From: Bradyrhizobium manausense
Lineage (GTDB): Bacteria; Pseudomonadota; Alphaproteobacteria; Rhizobiales; Xanthobacteraceae
Assembly (NCBI RefSeq): GCF_018130615.1
Contig: NZ_JAFCKB010000009.1
Span: 186,001-250,000 of the forward strand
Length of the DNA: 64,000 nucleotides
Reading direction: 5' to 3'
A model generated the notes under the pieces. The model saw nothing but the letters and a program-made list of their open reading frames with translations. It had not been told where the DNA came from and searched no databases. A program made the translations under genes and the position numbers. Of this stretch, positions 25,403 through 33,849 are shown piece by piece (position 1 is the first letter of the stretch; every line of letters begins with the position of its first letter).

Positions 25403-25999
25403 GTGGCCGCTGAAGACGGGCATGACGGGATAGGCGCCCCGCTCGTCCTCAGCCTCGCGCTGCTCGTCGGCGTGTTCGCGAGCCTCGTCACGGCGCCGGC
25501 CGCGGAGGGCCTCTATGGCGCGTTCCTGGCCGCGCTCATGCTCGCTATCGCCGTCAGCGATGCGCGCCATTACCTGATCCCGAACGAGCTGAGCGGGGCC
25601 GCCTTTGCGCTCGCCCTGCTCCGCGCCGCCGCCTTCGTGCCCGAAGTCGGCGCCGAGGCGCTGCTCTGGCCGCTCGTACGCGCCGTGGCCGTGGCGCTTC
25701 CGCTGCTGCTCCTGATGCTGGCCTACCGGCGCTGGCGCGGCCGCGACGGGCTCGGGCTCGGCGACGTCAAGCTCGCGGCCGTCTGCGGGGCCTGGCTCGA
25801 TCTTGCGACGGTCGCCGCAGTGATCGAGCTCGCGGCGCTGCTCGCGATCGGGGCCTATGTCGCCCATGCTGCGTTGCAAAGGACCCCGCTGCGCGGGACT
25901 GCTTTCCTGCCGTTCGGGCTGTTCCTGGCGCCCTCGATCTGGGTCGGGTGGCTGGGCGAGACCTGGCATCTGAACTGGCTGGGCGGCTGGCCCGGCTAA
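25403..25999 (+). CDS. gspO: Prepilin peptidase (A24 family), short form
   Basis: A 198-aa polytopic aspartic peptidase that should cleave the leaders of GspG, H, I, J and K. The two catalytic Asp residues lie in AIAVSDARHYLIPNEL (near residue 52) and in GLGDVKLAAVCGAW. It lacks the N-terminal cytoplasmic methylase domain and its Cys pairs, as in CpaA/TadV-type enzymes, so N-methylation of the mature pseudopilins may not happen or may be done elsewhere. The GTG start is four bases after the gspD stop, so both genes are probably transcribed from the gspD promoter. Confidence 0.9.
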   Translation: MAAEDGHDGIGAPLVLSLALLVGVFASLVTAPAAEGLYGAFLAALMLAIAVSDARHYLIPNELSGAAFALALLRAAAFVPEVGAEALLWPLVRAVAVALPLLLLMLAYRRWRGRDGLGLGDVKLAAVCGAWLDLATVAAVIELAALLAIGAYVAHAALQRTPLRGTAFLPFGLFLAPSIWVGWLGETWHLNWLGGWPG

Positions 26000-26053
26000 C
26001 GCCCGGCGCGATCAGGGCAAATCCGCGTCGCCACGCCGCTCGCCTGCCGCCGT

Positions 26054-26079
26054 CCCCTACTGTGCATGGGGTTGTTTTC
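26054..26079 (+). terminator. Hairpin plus T-rich run after gspO; copy 1 of a dispersed motif
   Basis: CCCC (26054-26057) pairs with GGGG (26068-26071) around ten bases, followed by TTGTTTTC. The core TGTGCATGGGGTTGTTTTC and four bases before it are identical to 56244-56266. Both copies lie 55-150 bases downstream of a plus-strand operon end, which suits a terminator. The stem is short here. Confidence 0.5.
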
Positions 26080-26162
26080 GGCATTTTTGCGAAACCATCT
26101 GCAATTGTTTCGCCGGGTTGACAGCAATTCCTTCTACATCCTAATAGACCGGTCGTTTCCGG

Positions 26163-26984
26163 ATGTTTTCAATCATGTCAAATGCTACGGAGCTCGTCTC
26201 CGAAATCTCGTCGAAGATCGGGAACGCAGCGAAGGTCGTGGCGATGCGCGCGCGTCGCAGCCTTTCCCAGGGCGGCAAGGTCCGTCCCGGCTTTTTCGAT
26301 CAATATCCCCAGTTCTTCGAGACCAGCGAAACGACGGCATTCGCGAACCGGTTGAACGAGCGCTATCGCGCCATCATCGATTTCAGCCGCAACGCGGTCT
26401 CCGGGAAGCGCGTCCTCGATATCGCCAGCCACGACGGCCGTTGGAGCTTCGCCGCGCTGAGCGCGGGCGCGAGCCACGTCACGGGCATCGAGGCCCGCGC
26501 GCATCTGGTCCAGTCCGCCGGAGACAATCTCGAGCGGCTCGGAATGTCGCGCGACAAGTTTCAGTTCATCCAGGGCAATGCGTTCAGCGCCCTGGATCAG
26601 ATCGCGCCGGGACAAATCGACACCGTGATGTGTCTTGGGTTCTTCTATCACGTCACCGATCACATGGCGCTGCTGGCTCAGATCGAGCGACTGAAGCCCG
26701 CGCACGTCATCATCGATACCGCCGTCGCCGCCGATCCGCGGAACGTGGTCGTCTGGCAGGTCGAGAACCACGATTTCGAAAGCGACGCTGCCAAGACCTC
26801 GGATGCACAGAAGATGGTTCTGGCTGGCATCCCGAGCAAGGCTGCGCTCGATTTGATGCTGAAGAGCCTGGGCTGGAAGCCCCAGTATTACGACTGGGGC
26901 AATGCCGGCATTCAAAACTGGACTCACATCGAGGACTACCAGGAAGGCACGCGCGTGACGCTGCGTGTCGACGTGAGCAAGTAG
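26163..26984 (+). CDS. SAM-dependent methyltransferase-like protein
   Basis: A 273-aa protein with a Rossmann methyltransferase fold. Motif I is altered to VLDIASHDGRWSFAAL (residues about 81-96) in place of the Gly-rich E/DxGxGxG. VTGIEARAHLVQSA provides the acidic residue for the SAM ribose, and MCLGFFYHVTDHMALL lies at motif IV. The frame starts at 26163; an ATG four codons later (26175) is equally plausible. It stands alone between the gsp locus and the metalloproteases. The altered motif is shared by a group of FkbM- or sugar-related methyltransferases, so the substrate is open. Confidence 0.75.
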   Translation: MFSIMSNATELVSEISSKIGNAAKVVAMRARRSLSQGGKVRPGFFDQYPQFFETSETTAFANRLNERYRAIIDFSRNAVSGKRVLDIASHDGRWSFAALSAGASHVTGIEARAHLVQSAGDNLERLGMSRDKFQFIQGNAFSALDQIAPGQIDTVMCLGFFYHVTDHMALLAQIERLKPAHVIIDTAVAADPRNVVVWQVENHDFESDAAKTSDAQKMVLAGIPSKAALDLMLKSLGWKPQYYDWGNAGIQNWTHIEDYQEGTRVTLRVDVSK

Positions 26985-27046
26985 CCCCGAACGCCCCGCG
27001 GCGGATCGAGCTCGCGGCCACCGCCGTCGCGCCGCGGCCGTGCGAC

Positions 27047-29989
27047 CTACACCAGCAAATGAAAGCCTTGTCCGATGCTGGCAGCCAAATCGTTGCTTGC
27101 GTCGTGATCGAGGCTCGCGGCCACCGTTTGCTGCGAGGCAAGCGGAGCCGCGCCTCCGCTCCCCGTGGTGTTGACGTGGAAGTAGCTATAGTAGCCGTTG
27201 CCTGAATAGGCCTGGCCATCATAGGCCTTCACATAGAGGTCGTCGGACGTCCCGCCACTTCCCGCAACATAGGTCGTTTGAGCGAGCTGCGCCGCCGTCA
27301 CCGCATACGCGGTCTGTGCCGGTACGATGGTTCCGTTGACGGCAAAGTGCCCGCTGCTCGCCGACGGGCTGTCGTCGTAGAGATAATAGGTCAGCGCATC
27401 GCCGTCGGCATCGCTGGCGCTGAACAGGCTCGATGCCGTGAACGTCTGGCCTGCCGTCGCCGAGATCACTGTCTGCGGCACCGTCACGACCGGCGCGTGG
27501 TTGCCGCCGGGAGCGACCGCGTTGACGTGGAAATAGCTGTAGGTGCCATTGCCTGAATAGGACTGGCCATCATAGGCCTTGACGTAGAGATCGTCCGACG
27601 TTCCGTTGCTCCCCGCAACAAAGGTCGTTTGCGCGAGCTGCGCCGCCGTCACCACATATTCCATCTGTGCCGGCACGACCGTCCCATTGACGACAAAGTG
27701 CCCACTGCTCGCGGACGAGCTGTCGTCGTAGAGATAATAGGTCAGCGCATCGCCGTCGGCATCGCTGGCGCTGAACAGGCTCGACGCGGCGAGAGATTGC
27801 CCCGGCGTTGCCGAGATCACCGTCTGCGGTACCGTCAGAACCGGCGCATGGTCGGCGACGTTTGCACTGGTCGTGTTGACATGGAAATAGCTGTAGGCGC
27901 CATTGCCCGAATAGGCCTGACCATCAAAGGCCTTCACGTAGAGATCGTCGGACGATCCGTTGCTCCCTGCAATAAAGGTCGTTTGCGCCAGCTGCGCTGC
28001 CGTTACCGCATACGCCGTCTGGGCCGGAACGATTGTGCCATTGACGACGAAATGCCCACTGCTCGCCGACGGGCTGTCGTCATAGAGATAGTAGGTCAGC
28101 GTATCGCCGTCGGCGTCGGTCGCGCTGAACAGGCTCGACGCCGTGAACGCCTGGCCGGGGGACGCCGAAAGCACCGTCTGCGTCACCGTCAGAACCGGCG
28201 CATGGTCGGCGGGCGTGTTGACATGGAAATAGCTGTAGGTGCCGCCGCCCGAATAAGACTGTCCGTCAAACGCCTTGACGTAGAGATCGTCGGACGTTCC
28301 GCCGCTGCCTGCAACGAAGGTCGTCTGGGCGAGCTGTGCCGCCGTCACCACATATTCCGTCTGCGCCGGCACGATCGTGCCATTGACGACGAAGTGGCCG
28401 CTGCTCGCCGACGGGCTGTCGTCGTAGAGGTAGTAGGTCAGCGCGTCGTTGTCGGCATCGCTGGCGCTGAACAGGCTCGACGCCGCAAACGTCTGCCCGG
28501 CGCTCGCCGCGACAACGGTCTGCGACACCGTCAGGACGGGCGCGTGATTTGACGTGATCCCAACGAGGTCGGCTGCCGTGATCGTCAGCTTGCCGACGAG
28601 GTCGATCGCAAAATCCGCGACGCCGTCGCCGTTGGTGTCGCCCTGGAGGACCGTGACGCCCCGCGCGCCGTCATAATAGAAATTGAGCTCGCCGGCCCTG
28701 CCGTCAAAGGCAGAGACGCCAATGAAGTGAAAGGAGTCGCTTGCCGCCGTGCTGGGGATGGCGTCCATGGACGACAGGTCGATATGATCGACGCCGTGCG
28801 TAAAGTCGGTGATCTGATCATGCTGACCGACCGCCGGCGAGCTATCGCCGGCCGCAAAGACGAAAGTGTCGGCCCCGTCGCCGCCGGTCATGATGTCGAC
28901 CCCGGTACCACCGACCAGGGTGTCATTGCCGCCGCCGCCGGAGAGCGTGTCGTTCCCGCCACCGCCTTTCAGCACGTTGGCGATGGCATTTCCGATGATC
29001 GTGTCGTTACCGGTGCCGCCAGTGGCATTGTCGATGTAGGAGCGCACGTCGCCATTGTAGAGATAGGCGTTGTAGACATTCCCCGACGCGTAATGGCCGC
29101 TGCCGAGATTGGCCAGCTGCACGGTCGAGAATACCGACGACGCACCGGGATTGAGATTGATGGTCAGGCTGGTCGTGTAATTCGACAGGTCGTAGGTATC
29201 GACGCCGCCACCGTCCCAGACCGTGTCGTAGATGCGGTTGGCCGAACCGCCGGTACCGCCACCCGGCGCGAGCTGTCCGACGCCGTTGACGAACTCCTGC
29301 CCCGTCGTCGGACTCCAGGTGTAGACGGTGTTGCCGCTCTGCGTGTTGTAGTTCGCGCCGTACAGCGTCTGCAGCGCGAGGATATCGTTGGCCATATAGG
29401 TCTGCGGATATCCGTAGGCCTCGTTGGTGTAACCGGTCAGCGGCCCACCGACATAGCTGCGATAGCTCATGACGGTGTATTCGCTGTCGTCATGTGCGGT
29501 CGGCACCGCGACATTGGCGACGCCGCCGGCCTCCTGGCTGTGCTTGAGACCCATGGCGTGCCCGAGCTCGTGCAGCGCGGTCGTGAAATAGTAATTGCCG
29601 AGCTGTGCCTGGGTGTAATCGTACTGCGTGCCAAACCAAACGTCGCCGCCGGCCGCGTAGTTGCCGGGGTAATAGGCGTAAGAGGTCGGATTGGCCGCCG
29701 GCGACTGCGCGACCATGATGTCGGCCGTGCCCGTGCCGTTATAGGTGATGCTGGCGTTGGTGTAGCTCTGGATCAGCGCGATGGCGTAGTTGATCGCCGC
29801 CTGCATCTGGGTCGGCGCAGCCGAAAAGCCCGACTTCGTCGGTTCACTGCTGCCGCCGGAGTAAGGATTGGCATAGGTGCTGGACGAGGTGGGGAAACTG
29901 TAGCTGATCGTGCCGGACCATTTGGTTCCCGCCAGCAGGCCGTCTATGTCCGCGTTGTTGGTTGCACTAACGTTGACAGAGGTCGCCAA
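27047..29989 (-). CDS. Secreted M10-type (serralysin-like) metalloprotease with four tandem modules
   Basis: A 980-aa secreted zinc protease. The catalytic motif HELGHAMGLKH (near residue 140) has all three His ligands, and the Met-turn is VMSYRSY (near 173). RTX nonapeptides follow (GGGGNDTLSGGGGNDTLVGG, near 335-365), then four modules of about 115 residues (NHAPVLTVSQT to YSYFHVNT) and a tail ending GQGFHLLV. There is no signal peptide, as expected for a type I (ABC) substrate. No type I transporter genes are in the window. The start is probably the TTG at 29989, six bases after GGAG; a TTG at 30001 is the alternative. The modules and tail are shared with the protease at 30545-32920. Confidence 0.9.
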   Translation of the reverse strand: MATSVNVSATNNADIDGLLAGTKWSGTISYSFPTSSSTYANPYSGGSSEPTKSGFSAAPTQMQAAINYAIALIQSYTNASITYNGTGTADIMVAQSPAANPTSYAYYPGNYAAGGDVWFGTQYDYTQAQLGNYYFTTALHELGHAMGLKHSQEAGGVANVAVPTAHDDSEYTVMSYRSYVGGPLTGYTNEAYGYPQTYMANDILALQTLYGANYNTQSGNTVYTWSPTTGQEFVNGVGQLAPGGGTGGSANRIYDTVWDGGGVDTYDLSNYTTSLTINLNPGASSVFSTVQLANLGSGHYASGNVYNAYLYNGDVRSYIDNATGGTGNDTIIGNAIANVLKGGGGNDTLSGGGGNDTLVGGTGVDIMTGGDGADTFVFAAGDSSPAVGQHDQITDFTHGVDHIDLSSMDAIPSTAASDSFHFIGVSAFDGRAGELNFYYDGARGVTVLQGDTNGDGVADFAIDLVGKLTITAADLVGITSNHAPVLTVSQTVVAASAGQTFAASSLFSASDADNDALTYYLYDDSPSASSGHFVVNGTIVPAQTEYVVTAAQLAQTTFVAGSGGTSDDLYVKAFDGQSYSGGGTYSYFHVNTPADHAPVLTVTQTVLSASPGQAFTASSLFSATDADGDTLTYYLYDDSPSASSGHFVVNGTIVPAQTAYAVTAAQLAQTTFIAGSNGSSDDLYVKAFDGQAYSGNGAYSYFHVNTTSANVADHAPVLTVPQTVISATPGQSLAASSLFSASDADGDALTYYLYDDSSSASSGHFVVNGTVVPAQMEYVVTAAQLAQTTFVAGSNGTSDDLYVKAYDGQSYSGNGTYSYFHVNAVAPGGNHAPVVTVPQTVISATAGQTFTASSLFSASDADGDALTYYLYDDSPSASSGHFAVNGTIVPAQTAYAVTAAQLAQTTYVAGSGGTSDDLYVKAYDGQAYSGNGYYSYFHVNTTGSGGAAPLASQQTVAASLDHDASNDLAASIGQGFHLLV
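27171..28554 (-). repeat. Four tandem repeats of about 342-354 bp in the M10 protease gene
   Basis: Using the shared TTGACRTGGA segment as a mark, copies fall at 27171, 27522, 27876 and 28218, giving periods of 351, 354 and 342 bp. All periods are multiples of three, and the translated units differ at only a few positions. Each unit has the DADGD calcium-type motif, LTYYLYDD, SSGHFVVNGT and SDDLYVKAFDGQ. The same unit occurs four more times at 30666-32035. Confidence 0.9.
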
Positions 29990-30185
29990 GAGAATCTCCA
30001 AAACAGCAAGCCCCCGATTGTTCGGAGGCGCGGAATGATTCTAGCTTGAGCCCCATACGTTTGGTTTAAGTTTGGCGATGCGGCCTGATCTCTTCCTTAA
30101 GACCTTGTTAAACATCAGATCCCGTGGAGGTACGGCAAGAGCGACGATGCCGATTCAGCTGCCATCGCAATTGACAAGGGAACTC

Positions 30186-30488
30186 ATGAAACCACACTTG
30201 CTCTCGGCCGGTCTGCTCAGCGCTTTCGTTGCGCTTGCGGGGCCAGATCAGCTGCCCTCCGGAGGAACGCCTGTCATGGTCGAAAAAGCCAACGCGGACG
30301 ACAGCGGCAAGGCGTTGCGCGCGCCCTCGGTTCCACCGGCCCGCGCCCCATCGGCAGCGGTCGCCGAGGAGTATGAGCTGGCGCGCCAGAAGGGAACATC
30401 AGAGGCGCTCGAGCTGTTCATCGCCCGCCACCCTGACAGCGCACAGGCACAGAAGGCTCGCGAGGACCTCGGTGCGATGAAGCGGTAG
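30186..30488 (+). CDS. Small exported hypothetical protein
   Basis: A 100-aa protein that begins MKPHLLSAGLLSAFVALAG, a probable signal peptide, followed by a Pro/Ala-rich linker and a helical end (EYELARQKGTSEALELFIAR, then HPDSAQAQKAREDL). The end resembles the short helical repeat found after caspase-like or TPR proteins of rhizobia, but I cannot name a family with confidence. AAGGGA lies four bases before the ATG; an open frame back to 30072 has no such signal. It lies on the opposite strand between the two metalloprotease genes. A periplasmic accessory role is only a guess from position. Confidence 0.65.
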   Translation: MKPHLLSAGLLSAFVALAGPDQLPSGGTPVMVEKANADDSGKALRAPSVPPARAPSAAVAEEYELARQKGTSEALELFIARHPDSAQAQKAREDLGAMKR

Positions 30489-30544
30489 AGGCCGGTGCGC
30501 CCGGCTTGGCGCCCACTCCAGCCCGTCCCCCCTCAGGTCTCGAT

Positions 30545-32920
30545 CTAAACCAGCAAGTGAAAGCCTTGTCCGACGCTGGTGGCCAAATCGTTGCTTACGT
30601 CGTGATCGCCGCTCGCGAACACCGTGTGTTGCGAAGCAAGCGGGGCCGTCCCGCTCCCGGTGGTGTTGACGTGGAAATAGCTGTAGTAGCCGTTGCCTGA
30701 ATAAGCTTGGCCATCATAGGCCTTCACGTAGAGGTCGTCGGAGCTCCCGCCGCTTCCCGCGACAAAGGTCGTTAGCTGCGCCGCAGTCACGACATACTCG
30801 GTCTGCGCCGGCACAACTGTTCCATTGACGGCAAAGTGCCCGCTGCTCGCCGACGGGCTGTCGTCATAGAGATAATAGGTCAGCGTATCGCCGTCGGCGT
30901 CGCTGGCGCTGAACAGGCTCGACGCCGTGAACGTCTGGCCTGACGTTGCTGAGATCACCGTCTGCGGCACCGTCACGACCGGCGCGTGATTGATGCCGGT
31001 GGCCGCGGTCGAATTGACGTGGAAATAGCTGAAGTAGCCGTTGTTCGAATAGAGTTGGCCATCATAGGCCTTGACGTAGAGATCGTCGGACGTTCCGCCG
31101 CTTCCAGCGACGAATGTTGTCTGGGCGAGCTGCGCAGCCGTCACCGCGTAGGCGGTCTGTGCCGGAACAACTGTCCCGTTAACGACGAAGTGCCCGCTGC
31201 TCGCCGCTGCGTTGTCGTCGTAGAGGTAGTAGGTCAGCGTGTCGCCGTCGGCATCGCTCGCGCTGAACAGGCTCGTGGCGGCGAGAGATTGCCCGGGCGT
31301 TGCCGAGATCACCGTCTGCGGAATCGTGACGGCAGGCGCATGGTCGCTGCTCGCTGCCGTGTTGACATGGAAATAGCTGAAGTAGCCGTTGTTCGAATAG
31401 AGTTGGCCGTCATAAGCCTTGACGTAGAGATCGTCGGACGTTCCGCCGGTTCCCGCCACGAATGTCGTCTGCGCGAGTTGCGCCGCCGTCACCGCATAAG
31501 CGGTCTGGGCCGGAACAATTGTCCCGTTGACCACAAAGTGCCCGCTGCTCGCCGATGCGCTGTCGTCGTAGAGGTAATAGGTCAGCGCATCCCCGTCGGC
31601 GTCAGTCGCGCTGAACAGGCTCGATGCCGTAAACGTCTGGCCGGCGGTCGCCGAGATCATCGCCTGCGATATCGTCACGACCGGCGCATGGTCGGCGGCC
31701 GTGTTGATATGGAAATAGCTGTAGGTGCCGCCGCCCGAATAGGACTGTCCGTCGAACGCCTTCACGTAGAGATCGTCGGACGTTCCGCCGCTGCCTGCGA
31801 CGAAGGTCGTTTGGGCGAGTTGCGCTGCCGTCACCGCATATTCCGTCTGCGCCGGCACGATCGTGCCATTGACGACGAAATGGCCGCTGCTCGCGGACGG
31901 ACTGTCGTCGTAGAGGACGTAAGTCAGCGTATCGCCGTCGGCGTCGCTGGCGCTGAACAGGCTCGATGCCGCAAACGTCTGACCAGCATGTGCCGAGATC
32001 ACCGTCTGCGGCACCGTGACCACGGGCGGATGATTGGTGTGAAGGTGAAATCCCAGCGCATCAAGTTGCTGCAAGTCGACTGCGGTCAGGACTTGGCTGG
32101 TGCTGCCAGAATAGAACTCATTGAAGGGATCGTTGCGGCCCTGCACACCGCTATTGAGGAAATCGCTGGCGTCGGACGTCTGGCCGTAGTCCGCGATCTT
32201 GGTGTTGCCCCCGTCCAGCGAAAAATACGCGGCCGGCGCGGTGGCGCCGCCCTGGAAGAGGCGCGTCCCAACCCCGGTGAATCGGAAAAGGTCGAAAACG
32301 TCCGGGGCCGTACCATAGGGGATACGTCCCATCGCATGGGTCAGTTCGTGAAGCGCCACGCCAACGATGAGGTTTGGATTGATGTCCGCTGCAAAAGTCG
32401 CGCCGCCGTCATCCGTCGTCGCATCGTTGGGGTTGAGCAATCCCCAGAGCTTCAGTTGCGCGTTCCAGACCGCAACGTTCGTTTGTCCCTGAATCGAAGA
32501 TCCTGACGGCAACGCATTGAAGGTCGCGTCACCGGCGCTCGCGTTGTTGACCAGATCGCTCCGGATCAGGGAATAGCTTTCATACAGGCCGCTGTCGGGG
32601 CCGGCAGCGGCGCCTCCGCCGGAGCCGCTGATATCGACGTTGAGGTTGACGGTTATCTTGTCGGTGATCAGCGAAGCCAGAATCCCCGCGGCCTGCGCGA
32701 TCCCCGCCCTCAGGCTCGCGGAAGCCGCCATCGCTGCAGTGTCGAAGTTCAGGTTGAGCGTGAGCCCGCCAGCCGAGACCGTGACCACGTTGCCGGACGC
32801 GCTGAAAACAGGGCTCGCTGTCGACCCATCGACCGCAAAGAAGCTGGCATGAATGGCGTTCCCGACGACGGTAAAGGTCGGGTCGTCGGAGGGGTCATAG
32901 TCGTTTGGATCGATCGCCAT
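30545..32920 (-). CDS. Secreted HExxH metalloprotease-like protein with four tandem modules
   Basis: A 791-aa protein without signal peptide. The first 310 residues form a zinc-protease-like domain with HELTHAMGR near residue 191, the only HExxH, preceded by LIVGVALHE. It is unlike the M10 head of the neighbouring protease and resembles the NF038122-type metalloproteases. Four modules of about 115 residues follow, almost the same as those at 27171-28554, and then a tail (TAPLASQHTVFASGDHD) ending GQGFHLLV. There are no RTX nonapeptides. Because of the shared tail, secretion by the same route as the neighbour is likely. AGGTGA lies about nine bases before the ATG. Confidence 0.85.
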   Translation of the reverse strand: MAIDPNDYDPSDDPTFTVVGNAIHASFFAVDGSTASPVFSASGNVVTVSAGGLTLNLNFDTAAMAASASLRAGIAQAAGILASLITDKITVNLNVDISGSGGGAAAGPDSGLYESYSLIRSDLVNNASAGDATFNALPSGSSIQGQTNVAVWNAQLKLWGLLNPNDATTDDGGATFAADINPNLIVGVALHELTHAMGRIPYGTAPDVFDLFRFTGVGTRLFQGGATAPAAYFSLDGGNTKIADYGQTSDASDFLNSGVQGRNDPFNEFYSGSTSQVLTAVDLQQLDALGFHLHTNHPPVVTVPQTVISAHAGQTFAASSLFSASDADGDTLTYVLYDDSPSASSGHFVVNGTIVPAQTEYAVTAAQLAQTTFVAGSGGTSDDLYVKAFDGQSYSGGGTYSYFHINTAADHAPVVTISQAMISATAGQTFTASSLFSATDADGDALTYYLYDDSASASSGHFVVNGTIVPAQTAYAVTAAQLAQTTFVAGTGGTSDDLYVKAYDGQLYSNNGYFSYFHVNTAASSDHAPAVTIPQTVISATPGQSLAATSLFSASDADGDTLTYYLYDDNAAASSGHFVVNGTVVPAQTAYAVTAAQLAQTTFVAGSGGTSDDLYVKAYDGQLYSNNGYFSYFHVNSTAATGINHAPVVTVPQTVISATSGQTFTASSLFSASDADGDTLTYYLYDDSPSASSGHFAVNGTVVPAQTEYVVTAAQLTTFVAGSGGSSDDLYVKAYDGQAYSGNGYYSYFHVNTTGSGTAPLASQHTVFASGDHDVSNDLATSVGQGFHLLV
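30666..32035 (-). repeat. Four tandem repeats of about 341-348 bp in the second metalloprotease gene
   Basis: The mark TTGAYRTGGA occurs at 30666, 31014, 31362 and 31703, giving periods of 348, 348 and about 341-342 bp. These are the same modules as in 27171-28554. One unit has lost two residues (AAQLTTFVAG in place of AAQLAQTTFVAG), and one has a Val in place of Tyr in LTYVLYDD. Confidence 0.9.
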
Positions 32921-33157
32921 CTGTCGTCTTCACCTGAGCCTGCCGCCAATGCAACCCACAGTCCGATTCGCCGGCAATCACAGCCAATAGCAGAATCGGC
33001 GCAGTTTGAGCCGGACGAATTGCTATTCGGTTACAAAAGAATTCACGCCGGATGCCAATTTCTCACCAGGATTTGCCGCTGTTGCCCGCCCGCCCAGAAC
33101 AGCGCCGGGGCATGAGAGGCCGCGGACCTCGCGTTGGATCCAGGGGAAACGGCGGCC

Positions 33158-33718
33158 TCAGCGCTCGCGACTTGGCGCCCACTCCAGGGCCCGCAACCTC
33201 GCCTCGGCAATCTCACCGCGCGTCATCTTGGACGTCACGGCGTCGCGAATTCGCACACGCGCATCGCGGGCCTGGCGGGGCGCCGCCGCAGTGGACAGGT
33301 TGAGCCATTTGCTGGCTTCGACGATATCCCGCGGCACCCCTTGGCCCCTGTCGTAGAGAAGTCCGAGGGAATATTGCGCGAGGCTATCGCCCTGCTCCGC
33401 GGCACGGCGGTACCACATCGCCGCCTCGGTATAATTCTGCGGAACGCCACGGCCGGTCTCGAACATATAGCCGAGATAGGTCTGGGCAGGCGCGCTGCCG
33501 CGCTCGGCGAAGGGAATGAATGCCCGCGAGGCTGCAACGTAGTCCTGACGATTGAAAGCGGACACCCCCTGTCGGAGGGATTGCGCCTGGGCCGCCGAGC
33601 CGCTGGACCACATCGCCGCGGCAACCAGCAGGACCAGCCTTGCGCCACCAACCATTCCCCCGCCGGCGCCCTTTGGCCGACGGTTGGCGCTTGGACGATC
33701 GTTGTAGCCTGTGCCCAT
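33158..33718 (-). CDS. Exported Sel1-repeat protein
   Basis: A 186-aa protein with an N-terminal hydrophobic export segment (ARLVLLVAAAMWSSGSAAQA) and two or three Sel1-like repeats of about 36 residues: GSAPAQTYLGYMFETGRGVP and DSLAQYSLGLLYDRGQGVP. These helical-hairpin repeats usually mediate protein contacts. The start is uncertain: the frame is open to a TTG at 33841, but that lies in the terminator of the next gene. The ATG at about 33718 or the one at 33655 (just before the signal peptide) is more likely. It is separated from the beta-helix gene by a strong terminator, so it is transcribed on its own. Confidence 0.75.
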   Translation of the reverse strand: MGTGYNDRPSANRRPKGAGGGMVGGARLVLLVAAAMWSSGSAAQAQSLRQGVSAFNRQDYVAASRAFIPFAERGSAPAQTYLGYMFETGRGVPQNYTEAAMWYRRAAEQGDSLAQYSLGLLYDRGQGVPRDIVEASKWLNLSTAAAPRQARDARVRIRDAVTSKMTRGEIAEARLRALEWAPSRER

Positions 33719-33791
33719 CCCTGCCCCACTCCCGCTGTACCCTGTCAGGTTAGCTTCCCACCTGGCCGATTTCCAGCATCTTCGCAGGGCC

Positions 33792-33834
33792 AAAAAGAAG
33801 AGCGGCGGGCTTCCATCAAGAAGCCCGCCGCTCT
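33792..33834 (-). terminator. Rho-independent terminator of the beta-helix gene
   Basis: A perfect 14-bp stem, AGAGCGGCGGGCTT (33799-33812) with AAGCCCGCCGCTCT (33821-33834), and an 8-base loop. On the minus strand it is followed by CTTCTTTTTG. It lies 15 bases after the stop of the gene at 33850-34608. Confidence 0.9.
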
Positions 33835-33849
33835 GGCACAAATCGAATG

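Noticed and set aside
27171-32035. Regular direct repeats that might be read as a CRISPR or satellite array
   Set aside because: The period is about 345 bp in whole codons and the units encode conserved protein modules. There are no short repeats with unique spacers.
27278-32506. Several repetitive plus-strand frames opposite the metalloprotease modules
   Set aside because: They are antisense shadows of tandem repeats. Their periodicity only mirrors the coding strand.
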